A stretch of 64,000 nt of DNA from positions 310,001-374,000 of the forward strand of contig NZ_CP117516.1 of NCBI RefSeq assembly GCF_028621955.1. The letters run 5' to 3'. This document shows positions 1 to 9,312 of this stretch, piece by piece. The notes under the pieces were generated by a model. That model saw only the letters and a list, made by a program, of their open reading frames with translations. It was not told the origin of the DNA and made no database searches. Position 1 is the stretch's first letter, and the number at the start of each line of letters is the position of its first letter. Origin of the DNA: Erythrobacter sp. BLCC-B19 (GTDB lineage Bacteria > Pseudomonadota > Alphaproteobacteria > Sphingomonadales > Sphingomonadaceae). A program made the position numbers and the translations under genes.

Positions 1-167
1 ACCGCGAACAGATCGTTCTTCTCGAAGACGTTGTCGTGCGGCTCGTGATGGTCGCGGTGCCAGCCCCAGCCCCAGCCATGCATGATGTACTTGTGCGCCA
101 CCCACGCGAACAGCTCCATCCCGATCAGCGAGGACATGACGGTGAGGAATATTTCGAGCCAGCTCAT
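1..167 (-). CDS. crtZ: Beta-carotene hydroxylase CrtZ (N-terminal part, cut by window edge)
   Basis: The first 55 residues of a CrtZ-type fatty-acid-hydroxylase-superfamily protein are present, and the rest lies beyond the left edge. After an N-terminal membrane segment (about residues 5-24) comes a histidine cluster, HKYIMHGWGWGWHRDHHEPH, with His25, His30, His37, His40, His41 and His44. These match the di-iron ligand pattern of CrtZ. The enzyme adds 3-hydroxyl groups to beta-ionone rings, giving zeaxanthin or, together with CrtW, astaxanthin-type ketocarotenoids at the inner membrane. The ATG overlaps the stop codon of crtW (ATGA, 164-167), so the two are probably translationally coupled. 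Family assignment is firm; completeness cannot be judged. Confidence 0.88.
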   Translation of the reverse strand, partial: MSWLEIFLTVMSSLIGMELFAWVAHKYIMHGWGWGWHRDHHEPHDNVFEKNDLFA

Positions 168-949
168 GCAGGCACCTTTTCAGTCGCTTGGGCGCGCCCC
201 ACCCCGGCACGGTGCGCCGCAGGAAGCGCCCACCACGGCACATCAGGACGGCGGTGGTGTTCGAGATGATAGCCGAAATGGAAGCAGGTGGCGAGGCTTG
301 CGAGCGTGCCGAAATTGTCCGAACGGGCATTGTGGTGGTCGGCAAACCCGCCCCTCGCCGCGCCCGGCTGGTGCCGGTGGGTGCGGAAGGTGCCGAAGTA
401 GAACAGCTGGAGCGAGGACGCGAGCGCCGGAAGGCCGTAAAGCACCACGATCTGGATCATCGGAATATCCAGCACCAGCCAGTAGATCCCGACCACGGTG
501 TGCACGAAGATGATCGAACGCCATCCGAAATAGCGCCGGAAGAAGGTCGCATACCAGCGCAGGAAGTCGCTCGGATTGTGCTCATCGAAATCGGGATCGC
601 CCGCATGGCCTGCAAGCTTGTGGTGGGTCAGGTGCGCGTCACGCAGATGCTTCCAGCCAAAGCCCGCATAAAGCGCCAGCAACACAGTGCCGATGCCTGC
701 ATTGAGGCGCGGGTGGCCGGGGGCGAGCGTGCCGTGCATCGCATCGTGGCAGACGATGAACACGCCGACCGACAGCCAGCACTGCACCCCCGCCATCACC
801 AGCGCCATCGGCCAGTTGTTCCACGACAGCTCGAACACGAACATCGCATAGGCATGGATCGCCAGCCAGCTCCCGGCAATCGCCAGCGCCAGCGCAAGAC
901 CGGCGGCGCGCTGGACGCGGGGATGGGGCAAGGCGAAGTGCGGGTTCAT
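164..949 (-). CDS. crtW: Beta-carotene ketolase CrtW
   Basis: A 261-residue membrane di-iron oxygenase of the fatty acid desaturase superfamily that introduces 4-keto groups into beta-carotene or zeaxanthin. Histidine motifs are HDAMH (residues 68-72), HLTHH further on, and the paired motifs ADHHNARS and LEHHRRPDVPWW near the C terminus, which are typical of CrtW. Several hydrophobic segments flank them. I chose the ATG at 949, which gives the usual family length (about 240-260 aa) and has a G-rich stretch just upstream; the frame stays open to 1252 but the extra residues look non-coding. crtZ follows with a 4-base overlap. The gene is divergent from the GMC oxidoreductase, with 166 bp between starts. 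Confidence 0.9.
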   Translation of the reverse strand: MNPHFALPHPRVQRAAGLALALAIAGSWLAIHAYAMFVFELSWNNWPMALVMAGVQCWLSVGVFIVCHDAMHGTLAPGHPRLNAGIGTVLLALYAGFGWKHLRDAHLTHHKLAGHAGDPDFDEHNPSDFLRWYATFFRRYFGWRSIIFVHTVVGIYWLVLDIPMIQIVVLYGLPALASSLQLFYFGTFRTHRHQPGAARGGFADHHNARSDNFGTLASLATCFHFGYHLEHHRRPDVPWWALPAAHRAGVGRAQATEKVPA

Positions 950-1115
950 GTCCCCAAGGATACGCTGCGGCTGGCCATGGGGATGCGTATAGACCTCGCA
1001 AGCGCCAAGGCAATTGCGTTTGCGCAGCGCACACTTGCAGGCGAAGATCGGCGCGGGAATACAAGCGCCTGAGACTGTGGCAGGATAGACCGGCAGCAAG
1101 GGGGATCGCCGCATC

Positions 1116-3164
1116 ATGTCTTCAGCCAAGCCGTTCAATCCGTTCATCGCCGCGATCTGGCGCCGTCTGGCCGAGACGCTGTTCGTCGAGCCTGCCGACA
1201 TGGCGATCACGCCGCAGCAGGTGGTCGACAATCTCCAGACCATGTTCGCCAATATCGAGGGGCAAAAGCCGTTCGAGACCGGGCTTTCGGTGCTCGCCGC
1301 CTGGGTGGTGCTGGGCGGGCCGCTGTGGCACTTCGCCCCGCGCAGCTGGCGGATCGCCCGGATCGAGCGGCGACTGAAGAATTCGCGTGTCGATCTGTTT
1401 CAGGACATGGCCCGTATCCGGGGGATCGTTTACGCGGGCTATTATGGCCACTGGCTGCCCGCGCCCTCGCCGGATCAGGCGGCGCAGGAAGATGCCAACG
1501 CCGCCAATCCGGTGTTCGCCGCGATCGGCTTCACTCTCCCCCGCCACCGCACCCGCGCAGGCACGCCCGACGATCCGGCGATTGCCGAATACACCGCCAA
1601 TGATCTGCCGCCGTCCGTCTTCATCGGCCATGACGCGATCCCCGATAGCGTCGAGGTGGTGGTGATCGGATCAGGCGCAGGCGGCGCGGTCGCGGCGGCG
1701 AACCTTGCCGATCAGGGCTATGAAGTGCTGGTGGTGGAGGCCGGGCGGCACAATCCCAGCTCTGTCATCACCCCGCACGAATTGCAGATGTCCTCCACGC
1801 TCTACAAGGACGGTGCGATCCAGACCACGCGCGACCGCGACATCATCGTCTTTCAGGGCCGCACCGTGGGCGGGTCGACCGTCATCAACAACGGCATCTG
1901 CCTGCGCCTCAAGGCCGATGGGGAGACGCACCCGGACGCCAATGATGTGCTCGCGACCTGGGCGGGCCTCGGCGCGCCGGTGGATGAAAGCGCGCTGGAC
2001 GCCTCCTATGCGCGGATCGAGGCGCGGCTCGGCATCCACGAAATCGACCGGCGGCTGGGCCAGAACAACGGCACGCGGATGCTGGCGGGGTGGGACGCCT
2101 ATCGCGCCGCCTCCACCGACCCGATGGACGCGCGCGCCACGTCGGGTTGGTTCCGCAAGAACTGGGGGTCCAAGCACGAGGCCAACGCCTGCCTCTCCTG
2201 CGGCTATTGCAACACCGGGTGCCCCTATGGCCGCAAGCGCGCCATGCCCGAGAGCTTCCTGCATCACGCGGCGCTTTCCGCCCCGCGCAAGGCGAAGATC
2301 CTGCCGCACGCGCAGGTGCTCCAGATCGGCTGGGGGCCGCGCGCGGGTGATGGCCGCCGCGTGGCGAGCAGCGTGCAGGTGCAACTGCCCGATGGCCGCG
2401 CCAAGTGGATCGCGGTGACCAAGGGCGTGGTGGTCGCGGCGGGCACCATCGCTTCAACCAATATCCTGTCAGCCAGCGGGATCAGGGGCACCGGCAAGGA
2501 CATCTCGCTCAACATCGCCTGCCCTGTCCCTGCCCTCATGCCCGCCCCCGTCATGGCATGGGACGAAGACCAGATGGCGACCTATATCGACCGCGGCGAC
2601 TTCCTGATCGAGAGCCATTTCCAGCCGCCCATGAGCATGGCGACGCTGGTGCCGGGATGGTTCGGCGATCACTTCGCCCGGATGCTGAACTACAACCGCC
2701 TCGCCTCGGCAGGGGTGCTGTTTCCGGCGGACCGGCGGGGCACGATCAAGGACGGCAAGCTGAGCTTCAAGCTTCAGGAGACCGACCTTGCCGTCCTGCG
2801 CCGCGCGCTGGCGTTGCTGACCAAGGTGCACCTCGCAGGCGGGGCGCTGGAGGTCTATCCGGCGCTGCTGAAGGGCGACACGATCCGCGCCGGGATCACG
2901 CCGCAAGCGCTCGATGCGCAGCTTGCCGCCGCGATCCGTGAGCCGGATGATGTGGTGCTCTCGTCAAGCCACCCCCACGGCGGCAACGGGATCAACGCCG
3001 ATCCGGCCAAGGGCGTGGTGGGCATCGACCAACGCGTCCACGGCACCACCAATGTGCTCGTCTGCGATGCCAGCGTCATGCCGAGCTGCATCCGGGTGAA
3101 CGCCCAGCTGACGACAATGGCGATGGCCGACCGCGTGACCCACGGACAGCGGGTGTTCGGCTAG
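1116..3164 (+). CDS. GMC-family FAD oxidoreductase with cysteine cluster
   Basis: A 682-residue glucose-methanol-choline oxidoreductase. A roughly 180-residue N-terminal extension precedes the FAD-binding Rossmann motif VVVIGSGAGGAVAAANLADQ (around residue 186) and GRTVGGSTVINNG, which matches the GMC signature region. The C-terminal domain carries SSSHPHGGNGIN with the family active-site histidine, and ends with the GMC motif around CDASVMPSCIRVNAQLTTMAMA. In the middle sits CLSCGYCNTGCPYGRK, a CxxCxxCxxxC pattern found in a subset of bacterial GMC proteins and resembling an iron-sulfur ligand set. The substrate cannot be inferred; alcohols, sterols or carotenoid-like lipids are all possible. 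It converges with the downstream HAD gene, overlapping it by 4 bp. Confidence 0.85.
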   Translation: MSSAKPFNPFIAAIWRRLAETLFVEPADMAITPQQVVDNLQTMFANIEGQKPFETGLSVLAAWVVLGGPLWHFAPRSWRIARIERRLKNSRVDLFQDMARIRGIVYAGYYGHWLPAPSPDQAAQEDANAANPVFAAIGFTLPRHRTRAGTPDDPAIAEYTANDLPPSVFIGHDAIPDSVEVVVIGSGAGGAVAAANLADQGYEVLVVEAGRHNPSSVITPHELQMSSTLYKDGAIQTTRDRDIIVFQGRTVGGSTVINNGICLRLKADGETHPDANDVLATWAGLGAPVDESALDASYARIEARLGIHEIDRRLGQNNGTRMLAGWDAYRAASTDPMDARATSGWFRKNWGSKHEANACLSCGYCNTGCPYGRKRAMPESFLHHAALSAPRKAKILPHAQVLQIGWGPRAGDGRRVASSVQVQLPDGRAKWIAVTKGVVVAAGTIASTNILSASGIRGTGKDISLNIACPVPALMPAPVMAWDEDQMATYIDRGDFLIESHFQPPMSMATLVPGWFGDHFARMLNYNRLASAGVLFPADRRGTIKDGKLSFKLQETDLAVLRRALALLTKVHLAGGALEVYPALLKGDTIRAGITPQALDAQLAAAIREPDDVVLSSSHPHGGNGINADPAKGVVGIDQRVHGTTNVLVCDASVMPSCIRVNAQLTTMAMADRVTHGQRVFG

Positions 3165-3820
3165 AGCGCGAGCGCGGCGACCTCGTCCCACGAGGCGGCA
3201 ATGTGATCCGCCCCTGCCGCGCGCAGCTTGGCGTCATGGCCGGGCTGGATATGCGCGCCCGCGAGCAAGCCGATCACCTGCATCCCCGCCGCCTTCGCCC
3301 CGCGCACGCCCGACGGGCTGTCCTCGATGACGAGGCAGGTTTCCGGCGCGACGTTCAGGCGGTCGGCGGCGAGCAGGAAGATATCGGGCGCAGGCTTGCC
3401 GCGCTCCACAAGTTCGGCGCTGAACACCCGGCCTTCGAAATGCGCCGCCAGCCCGAGCACCTCCAGACTGATCGCCAGCCGCGCCGGGCTGCTGGAGGAA
3501 GCGATACCGCGCGGGCGCTGTCCCAGCGCGCGGATAAAGTCACCCGCCCCCGGCACCTCGGCCAGATCGCGGCGAAAGCGTGCCATCATGGTGTCCGACA
3601 AGTGCGCACCCCAATCTGCTGGCACCGGGCGGGCCAGCTGCTCCTCGATCAGCGCAATCATCTCATCCCAGCGCGTGCCGACATAGCGGGCGTAGGATTG
3701 CTCAAGGCTGGTCGGCAGGCCGAGCCGGGTCAGCTCCTCGGCCAGCACAAGATTGGCGAGCATCTCGCTATCGGCAATCACGCCGTCGAAATCGAAGATG
3801 ATGGCGGCAGGATCACGCAT
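3161..3820 (-). CDS. HAD-superfamily hydrolase, beta-phosphoglucomutase-like
   Basis: A 219-residue HAD subfamily IA phosphatase or phosphomutase. Motif I is FDFDGVIADSE with the nucleophile Asp10 and Asp12. Motif II is SSSS around residue 113, motif III is the Lys in RGKPAPDIF, and motif IV is IEDSPSGVRGAKAAGM. An alpha-helical cap lies between residues 15 and 85. Beta-phosphoglucomutase-type and 2-phosphoglycolate-type enzymes share this architecture, so the substrate is open. Twelve bases separate it from the upstream gene on the same strand, so they probably form one transcript with the thioesterase gene at 4707-5123. Confidence 0.82.
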   Translation of the reverse strand: MRDPAAIIFDFDGVIADSEMLANLVLAEELTRLGLPTSLEQSYARYVGTRWDEMIALIEEQLARPVPADWGAHLSDTMMARFRRDLAEVPGAGDFIRALGQRPRGIASSSSPARLAISLEVLGLAAHFEGRVFSAELVERGKPAPDIFLLAADRLNVAPETCLVIEDSPSGVRGAKAAGMQVIGLLAGAHIQPGHDAKLRAAGADHIAASWDEVAALAL

Positions 3821-3832
3821 CGCGGGGCGCGC

Positions 3833-4657
3833 CTATTGAATGACGCGGATGCGCGGCTGGCCGCCGGACACCTCGACCGCCCAGATCCGGCCATTTTGGG
3901 TCGTCATGACGAAAACCGGCAGGCTCGCCGCATAGACCGAAAAGACGTGGATTTCGGTGGGCACCGGGTCGAGCAGGTGCGAGATACTCAGCGCTTCGGG
4001 CCGTTTGCCCTTTTCGTTGGCGACCGGCATCGTCAGGCACGAATTGGTGAACTTGCGACTGGCCTTGATCGCGCCGTCCACGACCTCGAAGCGGTGATGC
4101 CCGCCGAAGGGGATTTCGCCGGTCTTCACCTGCGGGGTCAGCAGATAGGCGTAGAGCCCCCCATCGGGCTTGCCGGTGGGAAAGACCACGACATTGGGCG
4201 GTGCCTTGGCGCAAACCTCAACCGGCTGGCTGCGGGCGAGCAGCGTTGCGGTGACCATCGCCGTCTCGGCCGCGCTCAGCACCCGCTCACCGGGAGCAAA
4301 GCTGCGGCGGCGGATCACCTTTTTCCCGTCATAGACCCCGGCCCATACCGCTTCGTAACCATCGCCCGCGCGGCGGAAGAACACCGTCTCCCAGCCATCG
4401 GCCACATCATTGACGATCCAGCCCGCAATGCCGCGCTTGTCCGCATCGGACAGGTCTTCGAGCGCGGCATCGGTGCCGTGCCAGGCGGCCTGATCATAGG
4501 CATAGACCTTCCACCCAAGGTCGACCGCCAGCTGCAACCCCGCCTCCTCTGCCTCGGTCATGGCAGTCGCGGACGCAGGCGCTTCCTGCGCGGCCAGCGG
4601 CGCCGCGAGAGCGACGATCGCGCCGGTCAGAACAGCGAAGGTTTTGAAATATGTCAC
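3833..4657 (-). CDS. Secreted protein of unknown function
   Basis: I do not recognise the family. The 274-residue product begins with a clear Sec signal peptide (hydrophobic stretch FAVLTGAIVALAAPLAA, cleavage likely before QEAPAS), so it should be periplasmic. The rest is a soluble mixed domain with single cysteines around residues 167 and 224. I chose the GTG at 4657 because the purine-rich GGGAGGGAC lies about 7 bases upstream and because this start places the signal peptide at the N terminus; the longer frame to 4777 would run into the thioesterase gene. It lies between a thioesterase and a HAD gene on the same strand, probably co-transcribed, but the context does not reveal a role. Confidence 0.7.
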   Translation of the reverse strand: MTYFKTFAVLTGAIVALAAPLAAQEAPASATAMTEAEEAGLQLAVDLGWKVYAYDQAAWHGTDAALEDLSDADKRGIAGWIVNDVADGWETVFFRRAGDGYEAVWAGVYDGKKVIRRRSFAPGERVLSAAETAMVTATLLARSQPVEVCAKAPPNVVVFPTGKPDGGLYAYLLTPQVKTGEIPFGGHHRFEVVDGAIKASRKFTNSCLTMPVANEKGKRPEALSISHLLDPVPTEIHVFSVYAASLPVFVMTTQNGRIWAVEVSGGQPRIRVIQ

Positions 4658-4706
4658 GATTGCGTCCCTCCCGTCCCGACGATGGGACAGGAGCGAGCCT
4701 ATCGCG

Positions 4707-5123
4707 TCACTCGCCCTGAGGGAAGAAGAACGCGCGCAGATGTTCGCCGATGCGCGCCGGGCGAAGGGTTTCGGCATCGATGCAGCACCAGCTCGATTGC
4801 ACCTCGGCCAGCACTTCCTCGCCGCGCTTGATCAGCGTAGAATAGAAGGCGCGCGCGCCGTTGAAGCGTTCGAGCACGGTCTGCGCGATCACGGCATCGT
4901 CGAGGAAGGCGGGCTTGCGATAGGTGATCTCGTGCTTCAGCGCGACCCACGCCTTGCTCGCCACATCCTCGGCCGGCGCAATCCCGCGCCAATGCGCCAG
5001 CACCGCATCCTGCACCCAGTTGAGATAGCGCGCGTTGTTGACGTGACCCATGAAGTCGATGTCCTCCGCCGCGACGGTAATCGGGTGGAAAAAGGGCACG
5101 GCGGGAGATTCGTTTGCTGACAT
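4707..5123 (-). CDS. Hotdog-fold acyl-CoA thioesterase (YbgC/4-HBA-CoA type)
   Basis: A 138-residue single hotdog domain. The motif DFMGHVNNARYLNW near the N terminus is the hallmark of the 4-hydroxybenzoyl-CoA thioesterase/YbgC group, whose Asp or Glu in this loop acts in thioester hydrolysis. Length matches the family (about 130-150 aa). These enzymes hydrolyse short-chain or aromatic acyl-CoA in the cytoplasm; the specific substrate is not visible here. It is the first gene of a leftward run with the secreted protein and the HAD phosphatase, and is divergent from leuC across about 130 bp. Confidence 0.82.
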   Translation of the reverse strand: MSANESPAVPFFHPITVAAEDIDFMGHVNNARYLNWVQDAVLAHWRGIAPAEDVASKAWVALKHEITYRKPAFLDDAVIAQTVLERFNGARAFYSTLIKRGEEVLAEVQSSWCCIDAETLRPARIGEHLRAFFFPQGE

Positions 5124-5253
5124 GATTGTAAGCTAGCGCAAGATTATGACAAATTCCATTACCGGCGGTCGGGAAATCGCCGCAATCTTGCCACGGCTCG
5201 GCAATCGTGACTAAGGGGCATCACTCTCGCCCCCAATCAACGGACCCCTGCCC

Positions 5254-6684
5254 ATGGCCAGCCGCCCCCGCACCCTCTACGAAAAGATCTGGGATGCGCA
5301 CGTCGTCGAGACGCGCGACGATGGCACGGCGCTGATCTATATCGACCGGCATCTGGTCCACGAAGTCACCAGCCCGCAGGCGTTCGAGGCGCTGAAGGTG
5401 GCCGGGCGCCCGGTGCGCCGTCCGGAACTGACGCTGGCGGTGCCCGATCACAACCTCCCGACGACCGCACGGGTCGACGCAAGCGGCAAGCCGGTGCCCA
5501 TCGCCGATCCCGAAAGCGCCGCCCAGCTCGCCGCGCTCGAAGTGAACGCGCCCGCTTTTGGCATCCGCTACATCCCCGCCACCGCCAAGGAGCAGGGGAT
5601 CGTCCATGTCGTAGGGCCGGAACAGGGCTTCTCGCTCCCCGGCACCACCATCGTCTGCGGCGATTCGCACACCGCCTGCCACGGCGGCCTGGGGGCGCTT
5701 GCCTTCGGGATCGGGACGAGCGAGGTCGAGCACGTGCTGGCGACCCAGACCCTGCTGCTCCAGCAATCGAAGCCGATGGAAGTGCGGGTGGAGGGCGACC
5801 TCGGCCCCGGCGTCAGCGCCAAGGATCTGATCCTCCACATCATCGGCCGCATCGGCGCGGCGGGCGGATCGGGCTATGTGATCGAATACCGCGGCAAGGT
5901 GTTCGAGGCGATGACGGTCGAGGAGCGCCTCACTGTCTGCAACATGAGCATCGAGGCAGGCGCGCGCGCCGGGCTGATCGCGCCGGACGATGTCACCTTC
6001 GCCTATCTCAAGGGCCGCCCGATGGCCCCCAAGGGCGCGGAATGGGACGCGGCAGTCGCGTATTGGCGCACGCTCCACACCGATGACGGCGCTCTCTTCG
6101 CCAAGTCGGTGACGATCAACGCTGCCGATGTCGAACCCAGCGTCACCTGGGGCACTTCCCCCGAGGACGTGGTGCCGATTGGCGGGCTCGTGCCGCACCC
6201 GGAAGACTTCGCTGACGAAAGCAAGCGCATCGCGGCGCAGAAGTCGCTCGACTACATGGGCCTCACCCCCGGCACCCCGATGACGCAAGTTCCCATCGAG
6301 AACGTCTTCATCGGCAGCTGCACCAACAGCCGCATCGAAGACCTGCGCGCCGCCGCCGCGATCCTCAAGGGGCGTCGCAAGGCCGAGAATGTGCGCTGGG
6401 CGATCGTCGTCCCCGGATCGGGACTGGTGAAGGCCATGGCCGAGGAAGAAGGGCTCGACCGGATCTTCACCGAAGCAGGCTTCGAATGGCGCGAGCCGGG
6501 CTGTTCGGCCTGTCTCGGCATGAACCCCGACAAGGTGCCTGCGGGCGAGCGCTGCGCCTCGACCAGCAACCGCAACTTTGTGGGGCGGCAGGGGCCGGGC
6601 GCGCGCACGCACCTCGTCTCGCCTGCGATGGCGGCGGCGGCGGCGGTGACGGGCAGGCTGGCGGACGTGCGCGAATTGGTGTGA
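5254..6684 (+). CDS. leuC: 3-isopropylmalate dehydratase large subunit LeuC
   Basis: A 476-residue aconitase-superfamily protein that, with LeuD, isomerises 2-isopropylmalate to 3-isopropylmalate in leucine biosynthesis. The three [4Fe-4S] cysteines are Cys356 in GSCTNS and Cys417/Cys420 in [12 protein letters not shown]. Further family motifs include the N-terminal [37 protein letters not shown] and the C-terminal [21 protein letters not shown]. Length is typical for bacterial LeuC (about 470 aa). leuD follows only after two small unrelated genes, an unusual interruption. The stop codon overlaps the next start by one base (TGATG). Confidence 0.97.
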   Translation: MASRPRTLYEKIWDAHVVETRDDGTALIYIDRHLVHEVTSPQAFEALKVAGRPVRRPELTLAVPDHNLPTTARVDASGKPVPIADPESAAQLAALEVNAPAFGIRYIPATAKEQGIVHVVGPEQGFSLPGTTIVCGDSHTACHGGLGALAFGIGTSEVEHVLATQTLLLQQSKPMEVRVEGDLGPGVSAKDLILHIIGRIGAAGGSGYVIEYRGKVFEAMTVEERLTVCNMSIEAGARAGLIAPDDVTFAYLKGRPMAPKGAEWDAAVAYWRTLHTDDGALFAKSVTINAADVEPSVTWGTSPEDVVPIGGLVPHPEDFADESKRIAAQKSLDYMGLTPGTPMTQVPIENVFIGSCTNSRIEDLRAAAAILKGRRKAENVRWAIVVPGSGLVKAMAEEEGLDRIFTEAGFEWREPGCSACLGMNPDKVPAGERCASTSNRNFVGRQGPGARTHLVSPAMAAAAAVTGRLADVRELV

Positions 6685-7442
6685 TGCCGACTCGCCGGAG
6701 CATCATCGCAGGCAGCCTTGCGGCAACTGTGGCGGGCCTTGCAAAGCCGGTGCTGGCGCAGGGCATCGCGGCCGACGATCCGCGCTACGCCGCCTTTGCC
6801 GCTGCTCGCCGCAAGGCGTGGTCGGCGCTTGGCCCGGTCGATGAGGATGTGATCACCTATCTCCTCAGCCCGCAATTCAACGGCGGCCCGGCATGGCCCA
6901 CCACCCGTCAGGCCTATTGCGTGATCCGGCCAGCGGACAGTCTGATCATCGCATCAGACGGGCTCAGCGACCTGTTCGTCGGCACCGACCTTGCAGCGCC
7001 CGGCTTCGGCTGCGAGGTCTTTATCGAATGCCCCGACCTTGCGGGCGCGCGTTTCGAGGACTTGAAGCGCAGCTGGCAGTTTCAGCTGATCGAGAACTTC
7101 GCCCAAAACGTCGCCGATTTCGGCGGAATCAACGGTGTGCTCGAAATGTATGGCGTCATCTCGATGGAACTTCCCGCGACCGGCAACACGCCGCCGCGCT
7201 GGATCACCCCGCGCGGCAGCGTCGGCGCGCTGGTGGGGATCGAGGTGCCCGGCCGTCCGTCGCGCTGCACGCTCGCGCCGGACGCGGACATCCGGCTTGT
7301 TGCGCTAACCCTGCTGCTGCCGGACGAGACCGAGCAGGTCATTGCCGGCGGAGCAGCTGCGCGCCGCAATCTTCGCGAGAAGCTTGTCGCCGCTGGCACC
7401 GGCCTCACATCACCGGCCAATCGCCGCTCGGTGCTTGCGTAA
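6684..7442 (+). CDS. Exported protein, possible suppressor-of-fused (SUFU)-like domain
   Basis: A 252-residue product starting [19 protein letters not shown], with an arginine pair followed by a hydrophobic stretch ending ...VLAQ, so Tat or Sec export is likely. The mature part has the pattern IIASDGLSDLF...GFGCEVFIE...SWQFQLIENFAQNVADFG, which resembles the suppressor-of-fused domain layout (a YGLSxL-like strand, a GFELxFRL-like strand, then a W...LLxNLA helix). I rate that as a hypothesis. The ATG overlaps the leuC stop by one base, so translation is probably coupled. It sits inside the leuC-leuD interval, but nothing links it to leucine synthesis. Confidence 0.55.
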   Translation: MPTRRSIIAGSLAATVAGLAKPVLAQGIAADDPRYAAFAAARRKAWSALGPVDEDVITYLLSPQFNGGPAWPTTRQAYCVIRPADSLIIASDGLSDLFVGTDLAAPGFGCEVFIECPDLAGARFEDLKRSWQFQLIENFAQNVADFGGINGVLEMYGVISMELPATGNTPPRWITPRGSVGALVGIEVPGRPSRCTLAPDADIRLVALTLLLPDETEQVIAGGAAARRNLREKLVAAGTGLTSPANRRSVLA

Positions 7443-7469
7443 AGCGGCAAGCGGGGCCATCTGGAAACC

Positions 7470-7649
7470 ATGACCGACAAGCCCAAGAACAACACCGCCC
7501 GCAACGCCGCGCTTGCTGCTGCGGGTGCCATCGGATCGGCGGCGATTGCCGCTGCGCTGCTCTACACGAACAAGCGCAAGAAGAAGCCCGCCGACGAGCC
7601 GCCGCCGCCGCCCGCGATCCCTTCGGGCGAGCCGCCCCAAACCGATTAG
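7470..7649 (+). CDS. Small single-pass membrane protein (59 aa), unknown
   Basis: A small open frame of 59 codons. The product has a short polar N terminus, one alanine-rich hydrophobic helix (about residues 13-33, [20 protein letters not shown]), then a basic stretch (KRKKK) and a proline-rich tail ending PSGEPPQTD. That is a plausible single-pass inner-membrane protein with a basic stop-transfer segment. It fills most of the gap between the exported protein and leuD, reads in the same direction, and its codon use looks like its neighbours (GC-rich third positions). No function can be assigned. Its status as a gene rests on length, fit and codon pattern only. Confidence 0.55.
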   Translation: MTDKPKNNTARNAALAAAGAIGSAAIAAALLYTNKRKKKPADEPPPPPAIPSGEPPQTD

Positions 7650-7674
7650 AACGTCTGACAGACAGGATACGCCG

Positions 7675-8277
7675 ATGCAGCCCCTTACCCGCGTCGATGG
7701 CCGCGCCATTCCGCTTGGCCTCAAGAATGTCGACACCGACATCATCATCCCGGCCAAGTGGCTCAAGACCATCAGCCGCGAGGGGCTGGGTGCGGGCGCG
7801 TTCGAAGCGCTGCGGGCGGAACCCGGCAATGTCTTCGACGATCCCGCCTACCAGGGCGCGCCGATCCTGATTGCGGGCGACAATTACGGCTGCGGATCGA
7901 GCCGCGAGCACGCCGCCTGGGCGATGCTCGATCTCGGGATCCGCGTGGTCATCGCGCCCAGTTTTTCCGACATCCATTCGGGAAATGCGGTCAAGAACGG
8001 GATCCTGCCCGTGGTGCTGCCGCAGGACGCGGTCGACCGGCTGCTCGAAGTGGCGCGCGAGGGGCTTGAGATCACCGTCGATCTCGAAGCCCAGACCGTC
8101 ACCACCCCCTATCAGGATCGCTTCACCTTCGACATCGACCCCTTCCGCAAGCACTGCCTGCTGAACGGCCTCGATGAAGTCGGCCTGACGATGGCGCGGG
8201 GCGAGGCGATCGGCGGCTATGAGGCGCAGCGCACTGCCGCCCAGCCGTGGCTGATGCGCGGCACGGCGGCTGCCTGA
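7675..8277 (+). CDS. leuD: 3-isopropylmalate dehydratase small subunit LeuD
   Basis: A 200-residue LeuD, the swivel domain that completes the isopropylmalate isomerase active site with LeuC. Motifs include [16 protein letters not shown] near the N terminus and [19 protein letters not shown], followed by [20 protein letters not shown], all conserved in the family. Length is typical (about 200 aa). I chose the ATG at 7675, preceded by ACAGGAT, because it matches the family N terminus; the longer frame reaching back to 7513 overlaps the small membrane gene. It probably shares a transcript with leuC despite the two intervening genes. Confidence 0.96.
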   Translation: MQPLTRVDGRAIPLGLKNVDTDIIIPAKWLKTISREGLGAGAFEALRAEPGNVFDDPAYQGAPILIAGDNYGCGSSREHAAWAMLDLGIRVVIAPSFSDIHSGNAVKNGILPVVLPQDAVDRLLEVAREGLEITVDLEAQTVTTPYQDRFTFDIDPFRKHCLLNGLDEVGLTMARGEAIGGYEAQRTAAQPWLMRGTAAA

Positions 8278-8302
8278 CACATATCAATTGGGAGAGGACA
8301 CA

Positions 8303-9301
8303 ATGAAAGCCATTCGCACCCACCAGACCGGCGGGCCGGAAACCCTGACTTTGGACGAGGTCGAAACCCCCGTCCCCGGCGCGGGCGAGGTGCTCGTCGC
8401 GGTCAAGGCCTGCGCGATCAACTATCCCGATGGGCTGATCATCCGCGATATGTACCAGTTCAAGCCCGCCCGCCCCTTTTCGCCCGGCGGCGAGATTTCG
8501 GGTGTGATCGAAGCGGTCGGCGAGGGTGTCGAAGGCTATGCGGTCGGTGACCGCGTGCTCGCCGGGATCGGCAATGGGGGCTTGGCCGAAAAGGTCGTCG
8601 TGCCCGCGGGCCGGATGTTCAAGGTGCCCGATGGCGTGCCGTTCGAGAAGGCGGCCAGCCTGCTGATGACCTACGGCACCACCATCCACGGATTGAAGGA
8701 TCGCGGCCACATCAAGGCGGGCGACACCGTGCTGATCCTCGGCGCGGCGGGCGGCGTCGGGCTTTCGGCGATCGAACTCAGCAAGGCTTTCGGCGCGCGC
8801 GTGGTGGCCGCCGTGTCGTCGGAAGCCAAGGGCGAAGTTGCCCGCAAGGCCGGGGCGGACGAAGTCGTGATCTACCCGCGCGAGGCGATGGACAAGGATG
8901 CCTCCAAGGCGCTCGCTGACGCCTTCAAGAAGGCCTGCGGGCCGGAGGGCGCGAATATCGTCTATGACATCGTCGGCGGGCAATATTCCGAGCCTGCGCT
9001 GCGCGCCATCGCGTGGGAGGGCCGCTTCCTGGTGGTGGGCTTCCCCGCCGGGATCGCCAAGATGCCATTGAACCTCACCCTGCTGAAGTCCTGTGACATC
9101 TGCGGCGTGTTCTGGGGCGCCTACACCGCGCGCGATCCCAAGGGCTTCCATGCGCAGGTGAACGAGCTGTTCGACCTGATGAAGGCCGGCAAGATCGACC
9201 CGCTGGTGAGCGAAACCTTCCCCCTCGCCCGCGCGGGCGAGGCCATCGCCAGGCTCGAAGCGCGCGAGGCGGTGGGCAAGCTGGTGGTGACGATGGACTA
9301 A
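8303..9301 (+). CDS. NADPH:quinone oxidoreductase-like MDR family protein
   Basis: A 332-residue zinc-independent medium-chain dehydrogenase/reductase related to quinone oxidoreductase (QOR). The N-terminal GroES-like domain (residues 1-120) contains CAINYPDGLIIRDMYQ, a QOR-group motif without the zinc-ligand cysteines of alcohol dehydrogenases. The Rossmann domain shows ILGAAGGVGLSAIELSKAFGA for NADPH binding, and the C terminus ends ARLEAREAVGKLVVTM as in the family. GGGAGAGGACACA lies just before the chosen ATG (8303). The physiological acceptor (quinone, enal or acyl thioester) is not determinable. Confidence 0.88.
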   Translation: MKAIRTHQTGGPETLTLDEVETPVPGAGEVLVAVKACAINYPDGLIIRDMYQFKPARPFSPGGEISGVIEAVGEGVEGYAVGDRVLAGIGNGGLAEKVVVPAGRMFKVPDGVPFEKAASLLMTYGTTIHGLKDRGHIKAGDTVLILGAAGGVGLSAIELSKAFGARVVAAVSSEAKGEVARKAGADEVVIYPREAMDKDASKALADAFKKACGPEGANIVYDIVGGQYSEPALRAIAWEGRFLVVGFPAGIAKMPLNLTLLKSCDICGVFWGAYTARDPKGFHAQVNELFDLMKAGKIDPLVSETFPLARAGEAIARLEAREAVGKLVVTMD

Positions 9302-9312
9302 CACGGGGCTAC

